This document shows, piece by piece, positions 30,468 through 39,996 of a stretch of DNA of 64,000 nucleotides (the first letter of the stretch is position 1; every line of letters begins with the position of its first letter). The stretch is from Helicobacteraceae bacterium (GTDB lineage: Bacteria > Campylobacterota > Campylobacteria > Campylobacterales > Sulfurimonadaceae), in contig JALVUF010000034.1 of the NCBI GenBank assembly GCA_027023805.1, forward strand, positions 1-64,000, read 5' to 3'. Both the position numbers and the translations under genes were made by a program. Under the pieces are notes generated by a model. It searched no databases. It was given only the letters and a program-made list of their open reading frames with translations, and was not told the origin of the DNA.

Positions 30468-31877
30468 ATGTTAATTTATAATCATAAATTTGAATTTATC
30501 GGCATTGATAAAAAAGATTTAAACAAGCTCGGCTTTAAAACATTTGCGAATCTTCAGAGCACTTGTAATGACTTTGCTGATTTGTTTATAAAAAAACCCG
30601 GCTATATTCACAACTTTAAAAATTTAAAGTGGATTTTATACATACTCAATTCCGATATTCAAGAAGCCAAAGCAATACTTAATGTAAACGGAACAACTTT
30701 TATGACAAATCTTGTTATAGATACTATCTATATGAAAGACAGTCCTGATGAAGAATCATATATCATTATGTTGCAAAATCTACATCAAACCAACATCTCC
30801 CCCGAGCCGTTAGCGCAGATGGACAAAGATACTATCTCTACAAAAGATACAATTCATCACGAACAACCGCCGACTGAAGCTGTTGTTGAGCCAAAAATAC
30901 TTAATGACAACAATGCACTGGATAACCTCGATACACAAACTACTCTTAAGCCTGAAAACATAGATAATCATACACAAAAAAGCCCGATGCTTGGTGATTA
31001 CTTATCACAATCTAAACCGGCTTCAGGTAACCAAATCAATCAATATTTATATAATCCTAAAGTAGCAGCTGATGAACTGGGTCTTCCTATTGATCTGATA
31101 GAGGAGTTTATAGGAGATTTCATACAGCAGGCATATGATTTTAAAGATGGCTTATACAGTGCTGTTGATAATGAAGATCATGAAACGCTTAAGAATTTAT
31201 CTCATAAATTAAAAGGGGTAGCCGCTAACCTTCGCATAGAGGATGCTTTTGAAGCTTTACGTATCATCAATACCTCAACAGATACAACGGAAATACAATC
31301 AAATCTTGATATTTTCTATTCTATCATTAGTAAGCTGGACAAAAAAGAACAACAAGAAAAAATAGCTCAAGATATCACAACACCTAAAAAAGCACCGGTA
31401 GAAAAAGATTCTAAATCAATTGATGATGATATATATACAAACTTGTTACAAGATGAAGATTTAGCACCTGCAACTGGGGATAAAACGGCGAAACAAACAG
31501 AGCCGCCACCGAAAATACAAATAGATAAAGAGCCCATAAATACACAAAGCTTATCACCAAAACCTCAAGTTGGTATGGTGTTAAACTATGATAAACAAAA
31601 AATTGTGAATGAACTTGGATTAGAAGAAGAGATTATTGATACCTTGTTGCATGAGTACAAAATACAACTTACTTCATTTGTGCAAGAAGCCAAGCAGGCA
31701 ATGCAATCAAATAATGTCAAACAGGTACGCCGACTTGCCCTAAATATAAAAGGAACAAGCGATAACCTTCGCCTATCGCAAATCTCAGCTCTTCTTGAAC
31801 AATTAATGTTTACGCATAAGCCGCAAGAGATAACCGATACAATTAAAGCTTTACAGCAGTATTTAACACAGATTTAA
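30468..31877 (+). CDS. Tandem Hpt-domain protein
   Basis: Two similar C-terminal modules: LKNLSHKLKGVAANLRI (Hpt with His) and VRRLALNIKGTSDNLRL (His replaced by Leu). Confidence 0.8.
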   Translation: MLIYNHKFEFIGIDKKDLNKLGFKTFANLQSTCNDFADLFIKKPGYIHNFKNLKWILYILNSDIQEAKAILNVNGTTFMTNLVIDTIYMKDSPDEESYIIMLQNLHQTNISPEPLAQMDKDTISTKDTIHHEQPPTEAVVEPKILNDNNALDNLDTQTTLKPENIDNHTQKSPMLGDYLSQSKPASGNQINQYLYNPKVAADELGLPIDLIEEFIGDFIQQAYDFKDGLYSAVDNEDHETLKNLSHKLKGVAANLRIEDAFEALRIINTSTDTTEIQSNLDIFYSIISKLDKKEQQEKIAQDITTPKKAPVEKDSKSIDDDIYTNLLQDEDLAPATGDKTAKQTEPPPKIQIDKEPINTQSLSPKPQVGMVLNYDKQKIVNELGLEEEIIDTLLHEYKIQLTSFVQEAKQAMQSNNVKQVRRLALNIKGTSDNLRLSQISALLEQLMFTHKPQEITDTIKALQQYLTQI

Positions 31878-31892
31878 AAAAGGACGATACAA

Positions 31893-34800
31893 ATGCAAAT
31901 AGGTTTAAGAAATAAATTAAGAGTAATCAGTCTGATTCCAATCATCATCCTTTTACTCGTAGCATCTTTTTATGTATATACATCATACAATAAATATAAA
32001 AGTGTAGAAAAATTACAGGTACAGTTAAAGCAAAATGTCTATTTTAGTCAGCTAGCACACGAAATATCACATGAGCGGGGACTAAGTATCTTGTATGCGG
32101 CAGACAAGTCTGCTGTAACTTTAAAGAAATTAAATAAAACAAGAGATATAGTCAATCATAGCATCGCAAAGTTTGAAGCATATGCAAATACTTTACAACA
32201 ATTAAATTATATCTCTAAAACAGAGGTTAATCAACGACTAGGCAGCATTTCTAAAATCTTGCAAAGCCTTATCATGCAGCGTCAGCGTATTAACAAGCAT
32301 ACTGCTAGTTTTGATAATATTTTTTATGGTCCATACAGCAAAGCCTTGTCGTATCTGTTAAATCAGACCAAATCCTTGGCAAATCTGCATATAGATGAAG
32401 AGATTGGTACAATGTCAGGAGCATACATAGGTTTTGTCAGAGCGCAGACATATACATCAAATGAGCGCGATTTCGTATCTAACATATTGGCTCGTCATCT
32501 GCTTATGAGTCAAGCTATGATGGGACATTGGCTTACATATATCGACAAAGATGATGCTCTGAATTTTGATAGTATCGGCAATAAGAAAATTTATAACAGG
32601 CTATACCGTATATTTGACAATAAGAACACTATTAATCTTTTCAATAATATTAATAGAAATAGACTAGCTATAACATTTGCGGCATCTACCGGTAAATACT
32701 CCGTACCTGTAAATATGTGGTTTGGCATGTTAACTCAAAAGGAAAATATTATAGCCAATGCTCAAGCAGTTATACTTCAAGCTATGAGTACAAAAAGTGT
32801 GTTAATCAAGCAAGAAGCACTTAGAATTTTATTTATCTCAATTGCTATATGGATTATCGCTATACTCTTAACATTGTTAGCTTTTTTTGTCGCCCGTGAT
32901 ATTACAAGAAATATTAAAAATCTTGAGTCTGTTTTAAAGCGTGTTGCAAAAGATACACAGCACAGTGAAGATGATATCAATATCAACCTTGATACATCAG
33001 CAGGCACCTCCAGAGCATATGAACTCCTGGAGAGCATCATTGAACAGACACGTAAAGATAAAGAATTTGCACTAGAAGCCAACGAAGCCAAATCAATGTT
33101 TTTAGCTAATATGTCACATGAGATTCGAACACCACTCAACGGCATCGTAGGTTTTACGGAACTCTTGCGAGATACACCTTTACAAGATGAGCAGCGTGAA
33201 TTTATTGAGATTATTGAAAAATCATCTGAAAATCTATTAGAAATCATCAACAACATACTTGATTTATCAAAAATTGAAAGCAATAAAATCGAAATCGAAG
33301 AGATAGTTTTCAATCCGGTAAAAGAGTTTGACAATGCCGTTGAAGTTTACTCAGTCAGGGCATCTGATAAGCACATAAGTCTTGGTTGCTATATAGACCC
33401 TAGCTTTGAATCGCCTTTAAAAGGAGATCCGACCAAAATTAAAGAGGTGATTATAAATCTCCTCTCAAATGCCATCAAGTTTACAAACACCGGCGGAGCA
33501 ATAAACGTAAATATCAAACGTATGCCTGCTGAGCAATCAACAAAAGCAAAAATACTCTTTGAAGTAGAAGATAACGGCATAGGTGTAACAAGTGAGCAAA
33601 AAGCTCGTATTTTTGAAGCTTTTTCACAAGCTGACACATCTATTACGCGTAAATACGGTGGTACAGGTTTAGGGCTTACAATCTCAAGCAGATTTGTTGA
33701 GTTAATGGGAGGAAAACTACAACTAGAAAGTGAACCAGGAAAGGGAACTAAATTTTTCTTTGTTCTTGAACTAGAGGAGATACAGACATTAAACGATTCA
33801 GATAAAGGCAAATACTCATCATTTCAAGCCCTTGTGCTTGATTTGACATCTAAAACAAAAAAACAAGGTATATTTTTAAAAAACTACCTTGATTTTTACG
33901 GGGTCAAATGTATTGAATTTAATACATTTGAGCAAGGCAGCGCTCTGCTAAAAAAAGAACAATATGATTTTATGTTTATCGACTATGACTTTATAAATGA
34001 TAAAGAATTAAAAGATTATTGCAGCTTAAATCAAAATGTTGTATTACTAGTAAAATCATACTACAAAAAAACAATAGATTCACTAAACTTAAAAATCTTT
34101 AAAACTATATATGAGCCACTGACAGGCACGAAGCTTAAAACAGTTTTAGAAAATTATCAACCAACAATCAAAAGAACAGGCAATATACCTTTAGGTCATA
34201 CCAAAAAATTTGATAAAGCAAAATCAAAATTCAATGCTAAAGCACTTGTAGCCGAAGATAATATTATTAATCAAAAATTGATAAAAAAGACATTAGAGGA
34301 CTTAGGGCTACATGTAGAACTTGCAAATAACGGTCTTGAGGCGTTTCAAAAACGCAAAAGCGAGCACTTTGATATTATATTTATGGATATACAAATGCCG
34401 GTATTAGATGGCGTGGAGGCGACACAAGAGATATTGGATTATGAAGAAGATACAGATGCCACCCATGTGCCTATTGTTGCATTGACCGCAAATGCTCTAA
34501 AAGGGGACAGAGAAAGATTTTTAAAAGAGGGACTGGATGAATACACTACAAAACCATTGGTTCGTGATGAAATCATCTCAATTTTAAATCATTTTTTGGG
34601 AGATTTAATTATAGATATAGATGATTTACCAAAACAAATATCTGATGAAAAAGAAGATGAAACCGCTAAAGGACAAGGTCAAGACACAAAACCAACCAGT
34701 GTTATATCGCAGCATCATGAACTAAAAACCCAACCAATATTAAATACCAAGTCTGAGCAAAGTTTAGACGGTGACAAGCGGGCAGTAGATATTTTATTGG

Positions 34801-35126
34801 TAAAGAAAAATCCACTAGAGACAACGCTATTTGCAAAACTTTTAGACACCCTCGGGTTTAGTTACGAGACTGCGTCTAATACAAAAGATATTTTTACAAA
34901 ATTAGGTACGTCAAAGTACAAGCTGCTTCTTCTTGATAAAGAGCTCGATAAACTGGATCTAGAAAAACTACGACAAGAATTTGAACAAAATAATCTTTCG
35001 ACTAAAATTATAGTATTTATTGATCCGTCTGATATCCAGTCAGATGTTACAGATGCGGATGAGGTAGTTCAAAATATTATCAATAAAGATCTATTGCGAT
35101 TAGTGATAGAAAAATTTCTAAAATAG
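31893..35126 (+). CDS. Hybrid sensor histidine kinase (NIT-like sensor, HisKA, HATPase, three receiver-like domains)
   Basis: Periplasmic ISHERGLSILYAADKS region, NMSHEIRTPLNGIVGF, HATPase NAIKF/DNGIGV/GTGLGL, canonical REC FMDIQMPVLDG. Confidence 0.9.
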   Translation: MQIGLRNKLRVISLIPIIILLLVASFYVYTSYNKYKSVEKLQVQLKQNVYFSQLAHEISHERGLSILYAADKSAVTLKKLNKTRDIVNHSIAKFEAYANTLQQLNYISKTEVNQRLGSISKILQSLIMQRQRINKHTASFDNIFYGPYSKALSYLLNQTKSLANLHIDEEIGTMSGAYIGFVRAQTYTSNERDFVSNILARHLLMSQAMMGHWLTYIDKDDALNFDSIGNKKIYNRLYRIFDNKNTINLFNNINRNRLAITFAASTGKYSVPVNMWFGMLTQKENIIANAQAVILQAMSTKSVLIKQEALRILFISIAIWIIAILLTLLAFFVARDITRNIKNLESVLKRVAKDTQHSEDDININLDTSAGTSRAYELLESIIEQTRKDKEFALEANEAKSMFLANMSHEIRTPLNGIVGFTELLRDTPLQDEQREFIEIIEKSSENLLEIINNILDLSKIESNKIEIEEIVFNPVKEFDNAVEVYSVRASDKHISLGCYIDPSFESPLKGDPTKIKEVIINLLSNAIKFTNTGGAINVNIKRMPAEQSTKAKILFEVEDNGIGVTSEQKARIFEAFSQADTSITRKYGGTGLGLTISSRFVELMGGKLQLESEPGKGTKFFFVLELEEIQTLNDSDKGKYSSFQALVLDLTSKTKKQGIFLKNYLDFYGVKCIEFNTFEQGSALLKKEQYDFMFIDYDFINDKELKDYCSLNQNVVLLVKSYYKKTIDSLNLKIFKTIYEPLTGTKLKTVLENYQPTIKRTGNIPLGHTKKFDKAKSKFNAKALVAEDNIINQKLIKKTLEDLGLHVELANNGLEAFQKRKSEHFDIIFMDIQMPVLDGVEATQEILDYEEDTDATHVPIVALTANALKGDRERFLKEGLDEYTTKPLVRDEIISILNHFLGDLIIDIDDLPKQISDEKEDETAKGQGQDTKPTSVISQHHELKTQPILNTKSEQSLDGDKRAVDILLVKKNPLETTLFAKLLDTLGFSYETASNTKDIFTKLGTSKYKLLLLDKELDKLDLEKLRQEFEQNNLSTKIIVFIDPSDIQSDVTDADEVVQNIINKDLLRLVIEKFLK

Positions 35127-35136
35127 GGATCAATGA

Positions 35137-35514
35137 ATGCAGCAAAAACAACTAAATATTTTAGCAGTTGATGATGACTTGATAAATCTAAAATTATTAA
35201 AATCAATGTTAATGAAAAATGAGCATGTACGCCATGTTATTGAAGCTAAAAACGGAGCGGATGCAATAGAGATACTTAAACAAAATAGTGATATCGATCT
35301 AATTTTGCTAGATATTATTATGCCTGTTATGGGCGGCATAGAGATGCTACGTATTATCCGAGCAGACGAGAATCTTAGCCAGTTACCGATTATAGTTTTA
35401 ACAACGGATGAAACTAAAAAAACAGAGGCGCTTGAGAATGGCGCAAATGGATTTTTAATGAAACCTATACGAATACATGATTTAAATGAACAAATCCAAC
35501 AGTTAATACTTTAA
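35137..35514 (+). CDS. CheY-like single-domain response regulator
   Basis: ILAVDDDLINLKLLK...LILLDIIMPVMGG...LTTDE...MKPI. Confidence 0.93.
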   Translation: MQQKQLNILAVDDDLINLKLLKSMLMKNEHVRHVIEAKNGADAIEILKQNSDIDLILLDIIMPVMGGIEMLRIIRADENLSQLPIIVLTTDETKKTEALENGANGFLMKPIRIHDLNEQIQQLIL

Positions 35515-35548
35515 AAAATTTTAAGGTATTAACAAAACCATAATTGTT

Positions 35549-37969
35549 TCAATCACTAAAAATAAGCTCTAGCACCTCTTCAATTCTTGTAATACCGATT
35601 ATATCAACGGCATCTTGAACTTCTTTTGGTATATCATGCAAATCGCGGTCATAATTTTTTTGCGGAATAATCACTTTTTCCATGCCAGCCTTATATGCAG
35701 CAATTAATTTTTCTTTCAGCCCGCCGATTGGTAGCACATCACCGCGAAGCGATACCTCTCCAGTCATTGCAATTTCTGAGCGAATTTTTCTAGAACTAAG
35801 AATTGAAGATATCACACTAACCATAGCAATGCCGGCGCTAGGACCATCTTTTGGTGTTGCTCCATCTGGCACATGTATATGCAAATCATATCTCTTGTAA
35901 ACTTCACTGGCATCAACTATCTTATTTTCTTCTGTCTCTTTATGAGAGCGTGGGATGTTGTCTGCCGTTATATCTAGCACATGAGTATCAATTAAAGTTT
36001 TGACAACGCTGAGTGCAATTTTTGCAGATTCTTTCATAACATCGCCCAAGCTGCCCGTTAGTTGCAGTGAGCCTTTTCCTTTAATGCGAATAGCTTCAAT
36101 CTTTAAGACATCCCCGCCGACACTTGTCCATGCCAATCCGTTAACAACACCGATTTTTGGAATTTTATCTGTTTTATCAATCTCAAAAACAGTTTTATCG
36201 AAAAACTCTTTAAGATTTTTTACAGATACACTGATTTTAGACTGCCCGGGCTCTTGTAATAATATCTTAGCTGTCTTTCTGCTGACTTCTGCTAAACGCC
36301 TTCTTAGGTTTCTAACTCCCGCCTCACGCGTATAACTTCCTATAATCTCTATCAGTGCCATTTTAGAAACAGTAAGCTCAGTTGATTTTAGTCCATGTTT
36401 TTTTATCTCCTGGGGCAATAAATATCGTTTGGCTATCTCAAATTTTTCCTGAGGAGTATAGCTACTGACCTGTATAAACTCCATCCTGTCACGAAGCGGA
36501 GCCGGAATTTTTCCTGCATCGTTTGAAGTGGCAATAAAAATAACGTCCCGTAAATCAATATTAAAATTCAAGTAATAATCTCTAAATTCCTTATTTTGTT
36601 CTGGATCTAAAATCTCTAGTAAAACCGCCGTAGGATCCCCGCGTTGCGTACGTGCTACTTTATCTATCTCATCTAAAACAATCACCGGATTCATTTTTTT
36701 TGCATCAATCAACCCTTGAGCAATACGCCCCGGCATCGCACCTATATATGTACGTCTATGCCCTCTTAACTCATTAACGTCTTCAAGTCCGCCAAGAGCA
36801 ATACGCACAAGCGGTCGCCCTAAAGCAGTCGCTATCGAGTTTGCCAATGATGTTTTACCGACACCGGGAGGTCCGTTAAAACATATAATCGCACCTGCTG
36901 AATTTTGATCTTGCTTACCTCTTAATGATAAAAGCTCTTTTACCGCAAAATACTCAACAACTCTTTCTTTAGCTTTTGTGAGTGCAAAATGATCTTTATC
37001 AAGCTGTTTTTGAACATCCTCTATTTTTAATGATTTAGTAGTAAAATCTCCAAATGGCAAATCAAGCGTCCATTCAAGATATGTTTGAATCATACCGGCA
37101 TCAGCAGAATCTGGATGCATTCTGGCATATCTGTCTATCTGTTTATTAATCTCTTTAAAAGCATCTTTACCCATTTTAGCTTTTTTAAGTTTCAATTTAT
37201 CTCTGTATTGCTGAATCTCTTCATCTCTTTGAGTGTCTGTTCCAAGCTCCCTTTGAATCTGCTTTAACTGCTCTTTTAAAAAATACTCTTTATTGACTTT
37301 TTCAATTTTATGATGTACCTTATTTCGTATCTCTTTTTGCAATTTATTAGCTTCAATTTCTTCTATCAGATAATCTATGAGTATTAAAAATCGCTCTTCA
37401 ATATTTGTTTCTACAAATAGCGAGTATGCCTGCTCTTTTTTTAACTTAATAGCACTGCAGATAAGATCTACTATACGGTTATAATCATGATTTTCCTCAA
37501 TAGTTCTAAGCAGGTCCGGCGGAAAAAAATTACTTAATTTAGACAATGTTCTAACTTTTTCACGCGTTACTTCCAAAAGAGCATCCATTCTTAAATCATT
37601 AGCACTGCTTGACTTTAAAATATCAACCTTTGCAACTAGCGCGGAGTCTTCAATCTTTTCTAGCATAATACCTCTAGCTAGTCCTTGAAACAAAACTTTT
37701 ACTCTTCCGTCAGGCAAGGATACCTTTCTCATAATAGAGCCTATTGTGCCTGCTTTATATAATGATTCAAAATCACGATTACCCTCTAGATTCGGCATGG
37801 TAGAGCAGATAATCACCAAAGAATTATCTTCAATCGCCTTAGTTGCGGCTGCTATATTGCTCTCATCATTTAAAAAAAGTGGCGAAATCATAAATGGATA
37901 CAAAAATATCTCATCTTCGCAAATCACCGGAAGATTAGTTGGAAATGTATCGTAATCACTTAATTGCAT
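35549..37969 (-). CDS. lon: ATP-dependent protease Lon
   Basis: GPPGVGKTSLANSIATALGR; DGPSAGIAMVSVISS catalytic Ser. Confidence 0.97.
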   Translation of the reverse strand: MQLSDYDTFPTNLPVICEDEIFLYPFMISPLFLNDESNIAAATKAIEDNSLVIICSTMPNLEGNRDFESLYKAGTIGSIMRKVSLPDGRVKVLFQGLARGIMLEKIEDSALVAKVDILKSSSANDLRMDALLEVTREKVRTLSKLSNFFPPDLLRTIEENHDYNRIVDLICSAIKLKKEQAYSLFVETNIEERFLILIDYLIEEIEANKLQKEIRNKVHHKIEKVNKEYFLKEQLKQIQRELGTDTQRDEEIQQYRDKLKLKKAKMGKDAFKEINKQIDRYARMHPDSADAGMIQTYLEWTLDLPFGDFTTKSLKIEDVQKQLDKDHFALTKAKERVVEYFAVKELLSLRGKQDQNSAGAIICFNGPPGVGKTSLANSIATALGRPLVRIALGGLEDVNELRGHRRTYIGAMPGRIAQGLIDAKKMNPVIVLDEIDKVARTQRGDPTAVLLEILDPEQNKEFRDYYLNFNIDLRDVIFIATSNDAGKIPAPLRDRMEFIQVSSYTPQEKFEIAKRYLLPQEIKKHGLKSTELTVSKMALIEIIGSYTREAGVRNLRRRLAEVSRKTAKILLQEPGQSKISVSVKNLKEFFDKTVFEIDKTDKIPKIGVVNGLAWTSVGGDVLKIEAIRIKGKGSLQLTGSLGDVMKESAKIALSVVKTLIDTHVLDITADNIPRSHKETEENKIVDASEVYKRYDLHIHVPDGATPKDGPSAGIAMVSVISSILSSRKIRSEIAMTGEVSLRGDVLPIGGLKEKLIAAYKAGMEKVIIPQKNYDRDLHDIPKEVQDAVDIIGITRIEEVLELIFSD

Positions 37970-37973
37970 AACA

Positions 37974-38732
37974 TCAATCCTGTTTTTTTGTTAAATTCTG
38001 ATCTAGTGTTTGTACACTGCGTCTGCCTACGACATTGATAGTATCAGGCAGCATAAAGCCATACCAGCTTCCTTTGCCGTTACCAACAAACATTTCACGG
38101 TACCAAGGAATATGACCCGGCAATACATCATTTTGTTTTAGCCATCTAGCAGGATTGATTGAGTTATAATACTGCGCACTGAGTGGTTTATTTATACGTT
38201 TATAAAGCAATGCGGTATCTTTATCAAACATACTCTTGGCTATATCCATGCGTGTAAGCATAGTATCTACTAAAGGATAATACTGCGACTCAGGATATCT
38301 TAGTTCAAAAATCTTAGCTATCTGTATGGCCTGATTTAATTTAGCTTGATCTCGTCTTGGTCTTGGGAGTGATAAAAATGCTTCTTTAACTTTTAGATAT
38401 TCGCAATACAGTTTTTCATTTGGATTGGCATATCTTCTTATATACTCATTAAAAAAATGTGTACTTAGAAGGTATTGTTGATTTTGCAAATGTGCAATTG
38501 CCAACATAAGAGTAGCTTCTCTTAAAAGCGGCGAGTCAATGTGCTCTCCCTCAAGAGAACTATAATCACTGTCTGCTTTATCAGGATTTGCATTTGAAAT
38601 ATTTAGTACTATATGTTGATACCAATATAATGCAGGTTTATTATAAACCTGCGCCTGTTTACTGCTGCAACCTGATATCAAAAATGACAATACGGATAAA
38701 AATAATAAATTTTTGAAAACTATCAACGTCAT
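37974..38732 (-). CDS. bamD: Outer membrane assembly lipoprotein BamD
   Basis: Lipobox LISGCSSK, TPR-like repeats, adjacent to lon. Confidence 0.82.
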   Translation of the reverse strand: MTLIVFKNLLFLSVLSFLISGCSSKQAQVYNKPALYWYQHIVLNISNANPDKADSDYSSLEGEHIDSPLLREATLMLAIAHLQNQQYLLSTHFFNEYIRRYANPNEKLYCEYLKVKEAFLSLPRPRRDQAKLNQAIQIAKIFELRYPESQYYPLVDTMLTRMDIAKSMFDKDTALLYKRINKPLSAQYYNSINPARWLKQNDVLPGHIPWYREMFVGNGKGSWYGFMLPDTINVVGRRSVQTLDQNLTKKQD

Positions 38733-38827
38733 CCCTTAATAAAATCAATACGGTATTTTACCCAAAATAGTTGTAATACTCTTTAAATATGATACAATAA
38801 TAAAAACATAATCATAAGGTTTAGCCG

Positions 38828-39217
38828 ATGACATTTAATTTGAAAATTCCTTTCTTAGGATTTGAGGATATCAAAACCATGGAATTACAAAAGATAGATG
38901 ATGTATTTGCAAGACTTACAACAAGCCAACGAAATGATGCAACATTTACACTTATCAACCCTTTTATATTGCGCGATTATCAATTTGAAATACCCACACA
39001 GATAGAACATTTGTTGCAACTAGATGATGCGCAGGAACTGCTAATATACAATACCGTCGTATTAAACAGCAAGATTGAACAATCAACGATTAATTTTGCC
39101 GCACCGATAATTTTTAATGTTACAAACAAGACTATGGCTCAGGTGATTTTATCAAACAGCGACATATATGGCATAGATGAAAAATTATCTTCGTTTTTGC
39201 CAAAAGAGCAGCCATGA
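38828..39217 (+). CDS. fliW: Flagellar assembly factor FliW
   Basis: FLGFEDIKTMELQKIDDVFARL...INFAAPIIFNVTNKTMAQVIL. Confidence 0.85.
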   Translation: MTFNLKIPFLGFEDIKTMELQKIDDVFARLTTSQRNDATFTLINPFILRDYQFEIPTQIEHLLQLDDAQELLIYNTVVLNSKIEQSTINFAAPIIFNVTNKTMAQVILSNSDIYGIDEKLSSFLPKEQP

Positions 39218-39969
39218 AGCACCGCATAACTATTCTTGGAAATGGAAATATGGCCTTTGCCATAGCTACCGGATTATCCTTAGTGTATGATTTAGAAATT
39301 GTTGGGCGCAATATTGATAAATTGGATAGTTTTGAAAAAAAGCTAGGCATCAAAATCAAAAAAACACTATATGATGATTTTAATGGGTGTGATAAAGATA
39401 TTGTTTTATGTGTAAAGCCGGCAAATCTAAAAGATATACAATATTTTTTTTCAGCTAAAATAAATACACTTTATTCCGTTTTAGCAGGCACGAAAATTGA
39501 GCAGCTTAAACAATATATTGATGCAAAACACTACATAAGAACCATGCCAAACCTTGCTGCAAATGTACAAAAATCTATGACGACATTAACAGGAGACCTT
39601 ATATGTAAAGATAATGCGATAAATATATTTAGTGCTATAGGCTATACACTATGGGTAGATTCTGAAAAAGAGCTTGATATCGCTACAGCATTAGCCGGAA
39701 GCGGACCCGCATTTTTGGCATTAATTGCCGAAGCGCTCACAGATGGTGCAGTCAAGCAGGGGTTAAAACGTACAGACGCTATGACTTTAATGCGTGGCCT
39801 GTTTTTAGGATTTGGCTCTATTATTCAAGATATACATCCTGCTTTATTAAAAGATGCGGTTATGAGCCCCGGAGGAACAACGGCCGCAGGATATGCGCAA
39901 CTGGAAAAAAACGGCGCAAGAGATGCATTTATCTCAGCTGTGCAAGCGGCTTATAAAAAAACACAATAA
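39214..39969 (+). CDS. proC: Pyrroline-5-carboxylate reductase
   Basis: ILGNGNMAFAIATG...ALAGSGPAFLALIAEALTDGAVKQGL...SPGGTTAAG. Confidence 0.95.
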   Translation: MKHRITILGNGNMAFAIATGLSLVYDLEIVGRNIDKLDSFEKKLGIKIKKTLYDDFNGCDKDIVLCVKPANLKDIQYFFSAKINTLYSVLAGTKIEQLKQYIDAKHYIRTMPNLAANVQKSMTTLTGDLICKDNAINIFSAIGYTLWVDSEKELDIATALAGSGPAFLALIAEALTDGAVKQGLKRTDAMTLMRGLFLGFGSIIQDIHPALLKDAVMSPGGTTAAGYAQLEKNGARDAFISAVQAAYKKTQ

Positions 39970-39996
39970 AATAACTCTTTTTCACTAACGCAGCCA

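Noticed and set aside
32777-33334. 185-aa minus ORF inside the hybrid kinase
   Set aside because: Fully antisense to a well-supported kinase core; Ser/Ile-rich low-information translation.
35130-35339. 69-aa minus ORF inside the CheY-like gene
   Set aside because: Antisense to a canonical receiver domain.
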